Origin: Serratia microhaemolytica
Lineage (GTDB): Bacteria; Pseudomonadota; Gammaproteobacteria; Enterobacterales; Enterobacteriaceae
Direction of reading: 5' to 3'
Assembly: GCF_004011885.1 (NCBI RefSeq)
Contig: NZ_ML137209.1
Coordinates: 1 to 64,000, forward strand
DNA length: 64,000 nt
In this document: positions 32,240 to 41,766 of the stretch, one piece after another
How the letters are laid out: each line of letters begins with the position of its first letter
How positions within the stretch are numbered: the stretch's first letter is position 1
Program-made: the position numbers and the translations under genes
Notes under the pieces: generated by a model
Seen by the model: the letters and a program-made list of their open reading frames with translations, nothing else
Told to the model about the DNA's origin: nothing
The model's database searches: none

Positions 32240-34153
32240 TTGAGTGACATGGCGAAAAACCTGATCCTCTGGTTGGTCATTGCAGTAGTTTTGATCTCTG
32301 TATTCCAGAGCTTTGGGCCAGGCGAATCTAATGGCCGTAAGGTAGATTACACTACCTTCATGTCTGAACTGACCCAAGATCAGATTCGTGAAGCACGCAT
32401 TAATGGGCGTGAAATCAACGTTACACGTAAAGACAGTAACAAATACACCACCTTTATCCCAGTTAATGATCCCAAGCTATTGGATACCATGCTGGCACGA
32501 AATGTGACTGTTATTGGCGAACCACCGGAAGAGACCAGTTTACTCACGTCAATCTTCATCTCCTGGTTCCCAATGCTGTTGCTGATCGGCATCTGGATCT
32601 TCTTCATGAGGCAAATGCAAGGCGGTGGCGGCAAAGGCGCGATGTCGTTTGGCAAAAGTAAAGCTCGTATGCTGACCGAAGATCAAATTAAAACCACTTT
32701 CGCTGATGTTGCCGGCTGTGATGAGGCCAAAGAAGAAGTCAGTGAACTGGTTGACTATTTGCGTGAACCCAGCCGTTTCCAAAAACTTGGCGGCAAGATC
32801 CCTAAAGGCGTGCTGATGGTAGGCCCTCCGGGTACAGGTAAAACCTTGCTGGCAAAAGCGATTGCCGGTGAAGCCAAAGTCCCGTTTTTCACCATTTCTG
32901 GTTCTGACTTTGTTGAGATGTTTGTCGGCGTTGGCGCATCACGCGTGCGTGATATGTTCGAACAAGCTAAGAAAGCAGCACCCTGCATCATTTTTATCGA
33001 TGAGATTGATGCTGTCGGTCGCCAGCGTGGCGCCGGTTTAGGCGGGGGACATGATGAACGTGAACAGACTCTGAACCAGATGCTGGTTGAAATGGATGGT
33101 TTTGAGGGGCATGAAGGCATAATTGTCATCGCTGCAACCAACCGCCCTGATGTGCTTGACCCTGCACTACTGCGTCCTGGTCGTTTTGACCGTCAGGTTG
33201 TTGTTGGTCTGCCAGATGTCCGTGGTCGTGAACAGATCCTGAAAGTACACATGCGCCGCGTGCCACTGTCACCTGATGTCGATGCTTCTGTGATTGCACG
33301 TGGAACACCTGGTTTCTCTGGTGCCGATCTGGCCAACTTGGTCAATGAAGCAGCACTGTTTGCTGCACGTGGTGACAAGCGTGTTGTCTCAATGGTGGAA
33401 TTTGAGAAAGCCAAAGACAAGATCAACATGGGGCCGGAACGTCGTTCTCTGGTGATGACGGATACCGAAAGAGAGTCAACAGCTTACCACGAAGCCGGTC
33501 ATGCTATTGTTGCTCGCTTAGTTCCGGGGCAAGACTCGGTGCATAAAGTCACCATCATTCCACGTGGCCGTGCATTGGGTGTTACCTTGCTACTGCCTGA
33601 AGGTGATCAAATCAGCACCAACCGGCAAAAACTGGAAAGCCAAATATCGACGCTGTATGCAGGTCGTTTAGCTGAAGAGATCATCTACGGTTCAGAGAAA
33701 GTCTCTACCGGTGCTTCAAATGATATTAAGGTTGCTACCTCGATCGCGCGCAACATGGTTACCCAATGGGGCTTCTCTGAAAAATTGGGGCCGCTGCTAT
33801 ATGCTGAAGAAGATGGTGAGGTGTTCCTAGGCCGCTCTGTCGCTAAAGCGAAACATATGTCGGACGAAACAGCACGTATCATCGACCAAGAAGTAAAAGC
33901 GCTTATCGAGCGTAACTACTCGCGGGCACGAACTTTACTGACCGAGAATCTCGACATTCTGCATGCAATGAAAGATGCGTTGATGAAGTACGAAACCATC
34001 GATGCACCACAAATTGACGATCTGATGCAACGTAAAACTGTGCGTGCCCCTGCAGGCTGGGAAGAGCGCGAACAGCGTAGCAGCAACAGTGGCAGTAACA
34101 ACGATAGTTCGAATGTCGGTGGTGGTGATACTGTCGCTCCGCAGCAAAGCTAA
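32240..34153 (+). CDS. ftsH: ATP-dependent zinc metalloprotease FtsH
   Basis: This membrane-bound AAA+ protease degrades LpxC, sigma-32 and unassembled membrane proteins. It has two N-terminal membrane helices (about 7-25 and 100-122), Walker A GPPGTGKT, Walker B IIFIDEID, the second region of homology ending [11 protein letters not shown], and the zinc motif HEAGH. A TTG start at 32240 is best spaced from GAGG (9 bases) and gives 637 residues; the ATG at 32249 gives 634 and the usual [10 protein letters not shown] start. The C-terminal tail, about ten residues shorter than E. coli's, is serine/asparagine-rich. folP and glmM, the usual next genes, are absent. Confidence 0.96.
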   Translation: MSDMAKNLILWLVIAVVLISVFQSFGPGESNGRKVDYTTFMSELTQDQIREARINGREINVTRKDSNKYTTFIPVNDPKLLDTMLARNVTVIGEPPEETSLLTSIFISWFPMLLLIGIWIFFMRQMQGGGGKGAMSFGKSKARMLTEDQIKTTFADVAGCDEAKEEVSELVDYLREPSRFQKLGGKIPKGVLMVGPPGTGKTLLAKAIAGEAKVPFFTISGSDFVEMFVGVGASRVRDMFEQAKKAAPCIIFIDEIDAVGRQRGAGLGGGHDEREQTLNQMLVEMDGFEGHEGIIVIAATNRPDVLDPALLRPGRFDRQVVVGLPDVRGREQILKVHMRRVPLSPDVDASVIARGTPGFSGADLANLVNEAALFAARGDKRVVSMVEFEKAKDKINMGPERRSLVMTDTERESTAYHEAGHAIVARLVPGQDSVHKVTIIPRGRALGVTLLLPEGDQISTNRQKLESQISTLYAGRLAEEIIYGSEKVSTGASNDIKVATSIARNMVTQWGFSEKLGPLLYAEEDGEVFLGRSVAKAKHMSDETARIIDQEVKALIERNYSRARTLLTENLDILHAMKDALMKYETIDAPQIDDLMQRKTVRAPAGWEEREQRSSNSGSNNDSSNVGGGDTVAPQQS

Positions 34154-34186
34154 GCCGCATAAGCTGCTATGTGCAGCAGAACCAAC

Positions 34187-34222
34187 AACGGCCAAGTACT
34201 CGCAATTTTGAACTTGGCCGTT
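34187..34222 (+). terminator. Hairpin after ftsH, weak terminator
   Basis: An 11-bp perfect stem (AACGGCCAAGT at 34187-34197, ACTTGGCCGTT at 34212-34222) has a 14-base loop but no U-tract on either strand. It lies 34 bases after ftsH and marks the boundary with the purine catabolism island. Confidence 0.5.
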
Positions 34223-34310
34223 CACACTGCCAGTGCTCACTCAACCAGCAGCACGTTACCCCAAAGGCCAAACCGAATACTGGCTCTTGGGGAAACGCTA
34301 CCCCTGTCAA

Positions 34311-35243
34311 TTAGAGAGAGATAACAGTTCCTGTCTTACCTTCAATCCCCTCCTTGGCTTTATTAAGCAATGTAATCAGCGCTTTGCGTCCAGACTTAGA
34401 CTCAGCAAATGCCATTGCTGCTTCCACTTTCGGTAGCATTGAACCTTTGGCAAACTGATTTTGCGCGATCAAATGCTTCACATCTTGAATGTTAAGTTTA
34501 TCCAACCACTGCTGTTGCGGTGTACCAAAGTTGATCGCCACTTTCTCCACAGCAGTCAGAATAATCAACCAGTCCGCGTCTATCTGTTCAGCCAGTTTGG
34601 CGCTCGCCCAATCTTTGTCTATTACTGCACTGGCTCCCTTCAAATGATTGCCTTCGCGGGTAACGGGGATCCCACCACCACCCACAGTGATCACGACCTG
34701 CCCAGCTTCCAATAACGCGCTGACTGTCTCTTTTTCAACAATATCAACCGGTTTTGGTGATGCCACTACACGCCGATAACCGCGACCCGCATCCTCCATC
34801 ATATTGAAACCTTTCTGCCGCAGGACATCCGCTTCAGCGGCAGTAAAAAATGAACCTATCGGCTTGGTTGGGTTAGCAAATGCAGGATCTTCACCATCAA
34901 CAATAACCTGTGTGATCAGCGTCGCTACTGGCTTATGAATACCGCGATCAAGTAACGCCTCTCTCAGTGCATTTTGTAAGTCATAGCCAATGTAGCCTTG
35001 GCTCAATGCCACACACACTGACATCGGTAACATTGGCGTATGTGCTTCACTTTTTGCTGCAATTTCGAATGCCTGATTTATCATTCCCACCTGTGGCCCG
35101 TTGCCATGGGTAACCACCACCTGATGTCCCTGAGCAATCAGATCCACGACAATCTTAGCCGTGGTCTGCACCGCTACCATCTGCTCTGCAAGCCCTTCCC
35201 CCAATGCATTACCACCTAACGCCAGAACAATTTTTTTAGCCAT
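34311..35243 (-). CDS. yqeA: Carbamate kinase (YqeA/ArcC family)
   Basis: This 310-residue enzyme interconverts carbamoyl phosphate plus ADP with carbamate plus ATP; in catabolism it makes ATP. Family motifs are LALGGNALG at the N-terminus, THGNGPQVG, EDAGRGYRRVVASP and the C-terminal FAKGSMLPKVEAA. Length equals E. coli YqeA, its closest relative, rather than ArcC of the arginine deiminase pathway. It is the last gene of the ygeW-ygeX-ygeY-hyuA-yqeA run. Its position fits using carbamoyl phosphate produced by YgeW acting in reverse. Confidence 0.93.
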   Translation of the reverse strand: MAKKIVLALGGNALGEGLAEQMVAVQTTAKIVVDLIAQGHQVVVTHGNGPQVGMINQAFEIAAKSEAHTPMLPMSVCVALSQGYIGYDLQNALREALLDRGIHKPVATLITQVIVDGEDPAFANPTKPIGSFFTAAEADVLRQKGFNMMEDAGRGYRRVVASPKPVDIVEKETVSALLEAGQVVITVGGGGIPVTREGNHLKGASAVIDKDWASAKLAEQIDADWLIILTAVEKVAINFGTPQQQWLDKLNIQDVKHLIAQNQFAKGSMLPKVEAAMAFAESKSGRKALITLLNKAKEGIEGKTGTVISL

Positions 35244-35398
35244 GCTACAACTCCTGTTTAATCGCTACTAATAGATCACCCAACCTGCAAAAATAACGTG
35301 CAAGACCGTGGGTGTTGATTGTGTTGCCTCACCTTTACCTGAGGTAAAGGTTCGCTGACTGTTTACTTAAACCTGCTATTAACAGATTGACGCTGGGA

Positions 35399-36868
35399 TC
35401 ATCCCCATTCGATTCCAGGTTCAACCTTGTCGGTGAGGGGCGGCACTACTTTGTTGGGTCGATCTGAATAATGATCCATATGCAGCAACGCCTGGTTAAA
35501 AGGCTGGCGTGGAACAAAGCGACCCTGCCCTGCTTGGCCAACAAATTTTCCATCCTTCGCCACTAGGTTGCCACGTGACAATGTCATCGCCAGCGCCCCC
35601 TGACAGACAAAACCCTCATAAGGGGAATAATCTGAATTATCATGCAGATGTTCATGCCGAATAGTGGTAGTACGATATGGATCGATCAGCACCAGATCGG
35701 CGTCTGCACCTAACTGTAAACTCCCTTTTTGTGGCCATAGACCAAACAGCCGTGCCGGTTTGGTGCTGGTCAAATCAACAAAACGCGATGGCGTGATACG
35801 TCCACTCATCACCCCTTCGGAGAACAGCAGTAATAAACGGTTCTCAACGCCAGGTAATCCATTCGGGCAACGAGAGAAGTCATCTTTGGCCATTGCCACA
35901 CGCTGTTGGTAGGGGAAGGTACAGTGATCACTGGCGGTAGTATCAATACTGTTATCTGCGATCCCCAACCACAACTTATCCCGTTCACTTCGGGTACGTA
36001 GTGGTGGGCTGAGAATATATTTCAGCGCATCTTCACGATGGTAGCAGCGCTCATCCAGTAACAGATACTGTAAACATGTCTCCACCCACACTGGTTGACC
36101 CGCTTGTTTGGCTAGACGGATATAATCCAGACCAAGGCCATTGGTGAGATGGACAATGTAAAGCGGTGCATTACCTGCCAGTTGTGCCAGATTGATCATC
36201 CGACTAATCGCTTCTGCCTCACAAGCAATTGGACGACTCACCGCATGGTAAATTGCACTTTTTTTTCCGGCGGCCAGTAACTCGGCACGCCGCATGGCTA
36301 TCGCCGCATCATTCTCAGGATGAACCGTCGCTAACGCCCCTACTTGACGCAGTTGCTGTAGCGCGCGCAACACCTGATTGTCATCTAATTTATAGCCATA
36401 GGTCAGGTAAAGCTTAAAACTGCTGATCCCCTGCTGGTGAACCATATCGTCCATCTCAGCCAGAACCGCATCATCAACATGCTGTATAACACCATGAAAA
36501 CTATAATCAATTACTGCCTTGTCACTGGCATAACCGTGGTAAACATCAAGTTGATGGTGTAACGAGCATCCACGTGGACCAAAGCCCATATGATCAACAA
36601 CACAAGTTGTACCACCACAAGCAGCAGCACGAGTACCACTAAAGAAATCATCACAACTACGAGCAATACCAGTATCGATATCAAAGTGAGTGTGCACATC
36701 AATACCCCCCGGCATGACATAAAGCCCTTTTGCATCAATGACTTCTGTATCGACCGCTACCGGTAATGAAGCACCAATATCGGCAATTTTTCCCTTGTCG
36801 ATCAACAAATCCTGCTGATATTCCCCCTGTGCATCAACCAGCGTTCCGCCTTTGATCAGCTGTTTCAT
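35399..36868 (-). CDS. hyuA: D-phenylhydantoinase / dihydropyrimidinase-like amidohydrolase
   Basis: This 489-residue binuclear metal amidohydrolase opens cyclic amides. H59 and H61 (DVHTHFD) and the carboxylated lysine K152 (SSFKLYLTY) are present, as are VETCLQYLLLDE and TASDHCTF for the remaining ligands. It matches E. coli HyuA (YgeZ) through its length but is about 28 residues longer at the C-terminus. E. coli HyuA hydrolyses phenylhydantoin in vitro; in this cluster the physiological substrate is probably a ring-opened or reduced purine derivative. It follows ygeY by 330 bases and precedes yqeA. Confidence 0.92.
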   Translation of the reverse strand: MKQLIKGGTLVDAQGEYQQDLLIDKGKIADIGASLPVAVDTEVIDAKGLYVMPGGIDVHTHFDIDTGIARSCDDFFSGTRAAACGGTTCVVDHMGFGPRGCSLHHQLDVYHGYASDKAVIDYSFHGVIQHVDDAVLAEMDDMVHQQGISSFKLYLTYGYKLDDNQVLRALQQLRQVGALATVHPENDAAIAMRRAELLAAGKKSAIYHAVSRPIACEAEAISRMINLAQLAGNAPLYIVHLTNGLGLDYIRLAKQAGQPVWVETCLQYLLLDERCYHREDALKYILSPPLRTRSERDKLWLGIADNSIDTTASDHCTFPYQQRVAMAKDDFSRCPNGLPGVENRLLLLFSEGVMSGRITPSRFVDLTSTKPARLFGLWPQKGSLQLGADADLVLIDPYRTTTIRHEHLHDNSDYSPYEGFVCQGALAMTLSRGNLVAKDGKFVGQAGQGRFVPRQPFNQALLHMDHYSDRPNKVVPPLTDKVEPGIEWG

Positions 36869-37198
36869 GTTTCTGTTCTCCTGAAAAAACCGCCAGTGGG
36901 TGAGAAAAGAGTGCTAGCGGCATACCGAGGGGGTGACACTGTATTACTTAAACCGACGCAGAGCAGGCCTACGACCCTAGAAGCTAGTTAGAACCTATCC
37001 CAATGGGTTCCCTCTCACCAAGGGTGAGCAGATTGACAGCACTCAAAACCCTCGCGCGCACGCTCGGGTTTTTCTGTACCAGCGATGTCTAAACCGTAAC
37101 GTCAACCATCCCTATCGGGATAGGCTCTTAGCATCAGCCTCTAGGTATTTGCCGAGCTATTGCCTACCAAAATCTCGAAGTCGTTTGGCCATACAGCA
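36869..37198. other. ygeY-hyuA intergenic region with several hairpins
   Basis: This 330-base gap inside the operon contains nested inverted repeats. AAAACCC/GGGTTTT arms at 37045-37051 and 37066-37072 form a bidirectional terminator-like hairpin. CTCACC/GGTGAG arms lie near 37014-37028. Outer arms near 36986-37001 and 37117-37132 are imperfect inverted repeats. Transcription of hyuA may be reduced or separately started here. Confidence 0.55.
36986..37132. repeat. Imperfect inverted repeat, possible small mobile element (MITE)
   Basis: The left arm AGTTAGAACCTATCCC and the right arm GGGATAGGCTCTTAGC are imperfect reverse complements (12 of 16 by eye). About 115 bases lie between them, themselves hairpin-rich. 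The size and structure would fit a non-coding miniature element, but no target-site duplication was confirmed. Confidence 0.35.
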
Positions 37199-38416
37199 TC
37201 ACTTGCCCAATTGCTCCAGATAAATCAGTGGAATAGCTGCATACATTGCCGCACACTTCACCAGATGTTCTTTCCAAGTTTTCTCATTTGGTGCGTGAGC
37301 CTCAGGCTCTTTACCCGGGCCAAAACCGATCACTGGGATACCATGACGCCCCATAATGGAAACCCCATTGGTTGAGAAAGTCCACTTATCAACCGTCGGT
37401 TTCTTATGGAATAGCCCTTCATATGCCTGAGTCAATGTGTTGACAGTGATGTGATCAGGTTCCACTTTCCAGGTTGGAAAGTAGCACTCGGTGGGATAGG
37501 AAAGCCCGGTATATGCTGGACGATCATAGTTATACATCGACACTTCAGCCTTCGCTGCCTGTACTGCTGGTAATGCCCGGATCTCATCTAACGCTCCCTG
37601 CCAGGTCTCACCCCAAGTCAGACGACGGTCAATAGAGACGGCACAGCTATCTGCCACAGCACAACGGCTCGGGGAGGTGAAGAAAATTTCGGATACTGTC
37701 AGTGTGCCTTTGCCCAAGAATTCATCATAGCCCAACCGGGTAGATAGCTCTTGCAACTCACCCAAAATCGGCCCCATTTTGAAAATAGCGTTATCACCAC
37801 GCTCTGGTGCAGAACCGTGACAACTTACCCCCTGCACATCAATACGGATTTCCATACGACCGCGCTGGCCACGATAAATCTGGCAATCGGTAGGCTCGGT
37901 ACTGACGACAAACTCAGGGCGGATATTCGATTGTTCAATAATGTACTGCCAGCAGAGGCCATCACAATCTTCTTCCTGCACGGTGCCAGTCACCAGCAAG
38001 GTATACTGGTCTTCCAACCCTAAATCTTTGATAATTTTACCCGCATAGACCATTGATGCCATGCCGCCTTCTTGGTCAGATGCACCGCGCCCACCGATCA
38101 CTTCGTCATCTTCCATCCCTTTATAAGGATCGAATTTCCAGTTCTTGATATTACCAACACCAACGGTATCTATGTGCGCATCCATACCGATCAAATGAGG
38201 GCCATGACCGATATACCCCAACACGTTGCCCATTGGATCGATTTCGACTTTATCGAAACCGACCTTCAGCATCTCTTCCTTGATGCGCAAAACAACTTCT
38301 TTTTCATTACAACTTTCACTCGGGATGGCGATCATATCGCGCAAAAATGCCGTCATCTCAGGTTTATATTGATAGGCTTTTTCTAATATCATTTCAAAAG
38401 GCACACGCTTAGCCAT
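37199..38416 (-). CDS. ygeY: M20-family metallohydrolase YgeY
   Basis: This 405-residue peptidase/deacylase-like enzyme has the M20 zinc motifs: MDAHIDTVG for the first metal ligand and catalytic aspartate, [11 protein letters not shown], and VQEEDCDG carrying the general-base glutamates. It matches E. coli YgeY over its full length. The annotated family function is hydrolysis of an amide bond; in this cluster it is inferred to release diaminopropionate or ammonia from a purine-derived intermediate for YgeX, but the true substrate is not shown by sequence. It lies 178 bases after ygeX and precedes hyuA. Confidence 0.93.
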   Translation of the reverse strand: MAKRVPFEMILEKAYQYKPEMTAFLRDMIAIPSESCNEKEVVLRIKEEMLKVGFDKVEIDPMGNVLGYIGHGPHLIGMDAHIDTVGVGNIKNWKFDPYKGMEDDEVIGGRGASDQEGGMASMVYAGKIIKDLGLEDQYTLLVTGTVQEEDCDGLCWQYIIEQSNIRPEFVVSTEPTDCQIYRGQRGRMEIRIDVQGVSCHGSAPERGDNAIFKMGPILGELQELSTRLGYDEFLGKGTLTVSEIFFTSPSRCAVADSCAVSIDRRLTWGETWQGALDEIRALPAVQAAKAEVSMYNYDRPAYTGLSYPTECYFPTWKVEPDHITVNTLTQAYEGLFHKKPTVDKWTFSTNGVSIMGRHGIPVIGFGPGKEPEAHAPNEKTWKEHLVKCAAMYAAIPLIYLEQLGK

Positions 38417-38594
38417 TTCCTCTACTCCTGTGAAAATATGTTAAATTCGATACCTGTATGGCAGACAACCAACAGATAGAGGTGTAACCGTTACAGCTTG
38501 GCTCGCGGCGCTGTCGCTGGATGGCATTCCGGCCGATGAGATGAAAGCACTTACGCGCTTATTGCCCCGCGATGCCAAGTTGATTAGCGATATA

Positions 38595-39794
38595 TCATTC
38601 GTTGGATGGATACCGCCCTTCCCACACCACTTCACGGTAATGGGCCACATCGGTATCACCTTCAGTGCTGAACAACAGCACCACAGAATCGTTATTTAGA
38701 CCCAGTTGTTCTCTTAACCTGTCGCGCTGTGGGTGATAGTGAATCGCCGCCAAAATACCCAACCCCACCGCACCAGACTCACCAGAAACAATGCGTGGAT
38801 CATTGCCAAGCGGGTTACCCAATACACGCATTCCCAAGGCAGAAACTTTATCCTGACAGGAGATAAACTGATGGGTGCAATCGCGCAACAGCGGCCAACC
38901 CAGCGGATTGGGTTCACCACAGGCTAAGCCAGCCATGATGGTAGACATGCTGCCGCCAACATTGACAATTTCACCTTTCACACCTGAACGATAGAGGCAG
39001 TCGGCCAAATCAGGCTCTACCAACACTGAGTGCAAGTTTTTGGCGCCATAAACATCGACCAGGTAACCCAGCACACCCGCTGCCATCGCACCCACACCAC
39101 ACTGCAAGAACACATGACTCGGCGATGGCAACTTAGCCTGCTGGATCTGTTCAACCGCTTCATCCGCCATCGTTGAGTAGCCCTGCATAATCCAAGTTGG
39201 TATCTTGGTGTACCCCTCCCAAGCGGTGTCCTGAACGATCACCCACCCCTTCTCTTTGGCGTTATTCATGGTCAGACGCACGGTGTCGTCATAATTCATA
39301 TCCGTGACAATGCACTCCGCACCCAAGGCACGAATATGGTCAACCCGCATTTGTGCCGAACCTTTCGGCATATAAACAACCGCATTCTGTCCCAATTGCT
39401 GAGCAGCCCAAGCGACACCTCGACCGTGATTGCCATCAGTGGTGGTAGCAAAAGTCATCGGCTGCTTAATCGCACTTTTCAAAGTAGCAAACGAACAAGC
39501 GGCAAGATCAAGCTGATACTTCTCACACAACAGACGTGCAATGGCGTAAGCACCGCCCAACATTTTGAATGCATTAAGACCGAAGCGTTTCGATTCATCC
39601 TTAACCAGAATTTTCTTCACACCAAACAACTGCGCCAATGCAGCCAAGTCACACAATGGCGTCGGCTGATAGCCAGTTAATTGACTATGGAACGCACGTG
39701 CTTTCTTCGCTTCTGCACGTGAAAAAGTTGCAGAACTCTCGCCGGTAAATAACTTATTTTCGGCAATGTCCATCTTTAATGAAAATTGAGACAT
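38595..39794 (-). CDS. ygeX: Diaminopropionate ammonia-lyase
   Basis: This 399-residue fold-type II PLP enzyme (dpaL) splits 2,3-diaminopropionate into pyruvate and two ammonia. The PLP lysine is K77 in FGLNAFKMLGG, and the glycine-rich phosphate loop is GVGAMAAGVLG. It is similar to E. coli YgeX in sequence and length. Placed between ygeW and ygeY, it probably gives the carbon skeleton (pyruvate) and ammonia at the end of the pathway. Confidence 0.95.
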   Translation of the reverse strand: MSQFSLKMDIAENKLFTGESSATFSRAEAKKARAFHSQLTGYQPTPLCDLAALAQLFGVKKILVKDESKRFGLNAFKMLGGAYAIARLLCEKYQLDLAACSFATLKSAIKQPMTFATTTDGNHGRGVAWAAQQLGQNAVVYMPKGSAQMRVDHIRALGAECIVTDMNYDDTVRLTMNNAKEKGWVIVQDTAWEGYTKIPTWIMQGYSTMADEAVEQIQQAKLPSPSHVFLQCGVGAMAAGVLGYLVDVYGAKNLHSVLVEPDLADCLYRSGVKGEIVNVGGSMSTIMAGLACGEPNPLGWPLLRDCTHQFISCQDKVSALGMRVLGNPLGNDPRIVSGESGAVGLGILAAIHYHPQRDRLREQLGLNNDSVVLLFSTEGDTDVAHYREVVWEGRYPSNE

Positions 39795-39893
39795 AACGAA
39801 CTCCGAAGGAATAGGGGCAACATGCTGTTGATGCGTGCCCCGTTATCAACGGTCAACAGCCCAGCAAAGGCTATCAACGGCTCGGTGACAAAG

Positions 39894-41081
39894 TTACTTG
39901 ACCCGCTTGGTTCCTTCTTTCAGCAGTTGCTCAAGAATGGCACCTGGATTCGCATACTTACGCGCCATAATCATCGCGGCAATGATGTAGGGCTTCCAAC
40001 TGGCTTCTTTGTAGGTAGCGATACGATATTTCTCAAACACGCCTTCTGTTACCTCACCTTCTTTACAGGAGACACCGGAGATATCCGCTGGCAAGCAGTG
40101 CATATAAAGCGCTTCACCCCCTTTGGTCAGCTTCATCATCTCTTCGGTACAGTGCCAATCTTTATGGTGAGCATTCTGAGCCAGACATTGTTGCTCCAGT
40201 TCTTTCAACCCACTGTGATCATTGTTACGCAGTAATTCGGTGCGCTTGCCCATCACCTGATAAGGAGCCCAAGATTTTGGATAGACAATATCGGCATCAC
40301 GGAATGCTTCAGCCATTGAAGCAACCTGTGAGAAGCTACCGCCAGACTGCTGGGCATTCTTACGTGCCACTTCAACCACTTCAGGGATCAGGTCATAACC
40401 CTCTGGGTGAGCCAGAGTGACATTCATCCCAAACCGAGTCATCAGACCGATGATGCCCTGAGGTACTGACAGCGGTTTGCCGTAACTGGGTGAATATGCC
40501 CATGTCATAGCAATTTTCTTGCCTTTCAGGTTTTCCAGGCTACCAAAGTGCTCTTGCAACCAAGCTAAGTCAGCCATCGATTGTGTTGGGTGGTCAATAT
40601 CACACTGTAGGTTAATCAGCGCCGGACGATGAGGGAGTACGCCTTGCGCCACACCATCATCGAGTGCCTCACCCACTTCACGCATATAGGCATTGCCGGC
40701 ACCAAGATACATATCGTCGCGGATACCGATCGCATCAGCACAGAATGAGATCATATTCGCGGTTTCACGCACAGTTTCACCATGTGCAATCTGAGACTTG
40801 CCCTCATCGAGATCCTGTTGTGCTAATCCCAGCAGGTTGAGCGCAGAAGCATAAGAAAAACGGGTACGGGTAGAGTTATCACGGAAGATAGAAATACCCA
40901 ATCCGCTACTAAAGGTCTTGGTGGCAATATTCTCTGCACGCAGCGTTTTCAGAGCCTGAGCGATAGTCAGGACTTGTTGTAGTTCTGATGTTGTCTGCTC
41001 CCAAGTCAGCAAAAAGTCCTTGTTATGCAGATTAGATTGTAGCGCGTTGATGCTTTTGATCAGTTCATTAACCGTTTTCAT
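39894..41081 (-). CDS. ygeW: Carbamoyltransferase YgeW
   Basis: This 395-residue protein belongs to the aspartate/ornithine carbamoyltransferase family. The carbamoyl phosphate motif FRDNSTRTRFS is intact, as is the C-terminal MHCLPADISGVSC. It matches E. coli YgeW throughout; that protein's substrate is uncertain and is neither ornithine nor aspartate. The ATG at 41081 follows GAGGAAAAA; an upstream start would add 19 residues. Running in reverse it could yield carbamoyl phosphate for carbamate kinase. It is the first gene of its operon, divergent from ygeV. Confidence 0.95.
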   Translation of the reverse strand: MKTVNELIKSINALQSNLHNKDFLLTWEQTTSELQQVLTIAQALKTLRAENIATKTFSSGLGISIFRDNSTRTRFSYASALNLLGLAQQDLDEGKSQIAHGETVRETANMISFCADAIGIRDDMYLGAGNAYMREVGEALDDGVAQGVLPHRPALINLQCDIDHPTQSMADLAWLQEHFGSLENLKGKKIAMTWAYSPSYGKPLSVPQGIIGLMTRFGMNVTLAHPEGYDLIPEVVEVARKNAQQSGGSFSQVASMAEAFRDADIVYPKSWAPYQVMGKRTELLRNNDHSGLKELEQQCLAQNAHHKDWHCTEEMMKLTKGGEALYMHCLPADISGVSCKEGEVTEGVFEKYRIATYKEASWKPYIIAAMIMARKYANPGAILEQLLKEGTKRVK

Positions 41082-41766
41082 TTTTTCCTCTACTCTCAAT
41101 AAGTAACATTCCTTTCTGACAAACATCATCAAAGACATTTATCAGACGATTGAGCATATAGATTCAAAAACTGCGCCAATATGGAACAGGCTAACTTGGA
41201 TCAAGTGAGAAATATAAAATTATGTGAGAGGCCCCACAAATTTGATGATTTAAAAATAATGGTAACGATACACCAAACCGCGTTGTGACAACCAATTGCC
41301 ACTAAAATGCACACAAAAAAAAAGCACTGAAGATATACAACCACAGTCATGAGATAAACTGCTGACTAACAATATCCATAGTGATACGGCTAGTTAGCTT
41401 ATTATCATAATGATATCAGCAATCCCTTTAAAACAGTGCCTTCAGTACAAGCGGCTTTTAGACACAACCAACTTGGTTAATCATAAATTATTATCGATTC
41501 GCTATTGATTTGTTTAGCCAATATATCTACTTTAACCCCCGATGCATCTTAGAGTTGTAAACAAAATGTAACTCAGACAGCTGCCGTTCTGCTTTCTAGA
41601 TAAATTTTGAGTATATCAAACAGTCTGAATGCAATACGCTGTGGTGAAGCTCAGCCTCCTATCACTTGCAGCAATGCTAAGAAAATTTTTATTATACGTG
41701 CTATATTCAGACATTCTCTTTATCATTTTGATACGTTCTACAGTAACTCTACGGAAGGTTGTAAGT
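41082..41766. promoter_or_regulatory. Divergent ygeW-ygeV regulatory region
   Basis: A 685-base AT-rich region separates the ygeW operon (minus) from its likely activator ygeV (plus). I searched the minus strand for GG-N10-GC sigma-54 elements and found no exact match, so the ygeW promoter may be sigma-70 type or diverge from consensus. No gene is supported. Confidence 0.5.

Noticed and set aside
41082-41766. Sigma-54 promoter for ygeW
   Set aside because: I checked each GC-N10-CC pair on the plus strand (GG-N10-GC on the minus) and none fits; an earlier candidate near 41297 has the wrong spacing.
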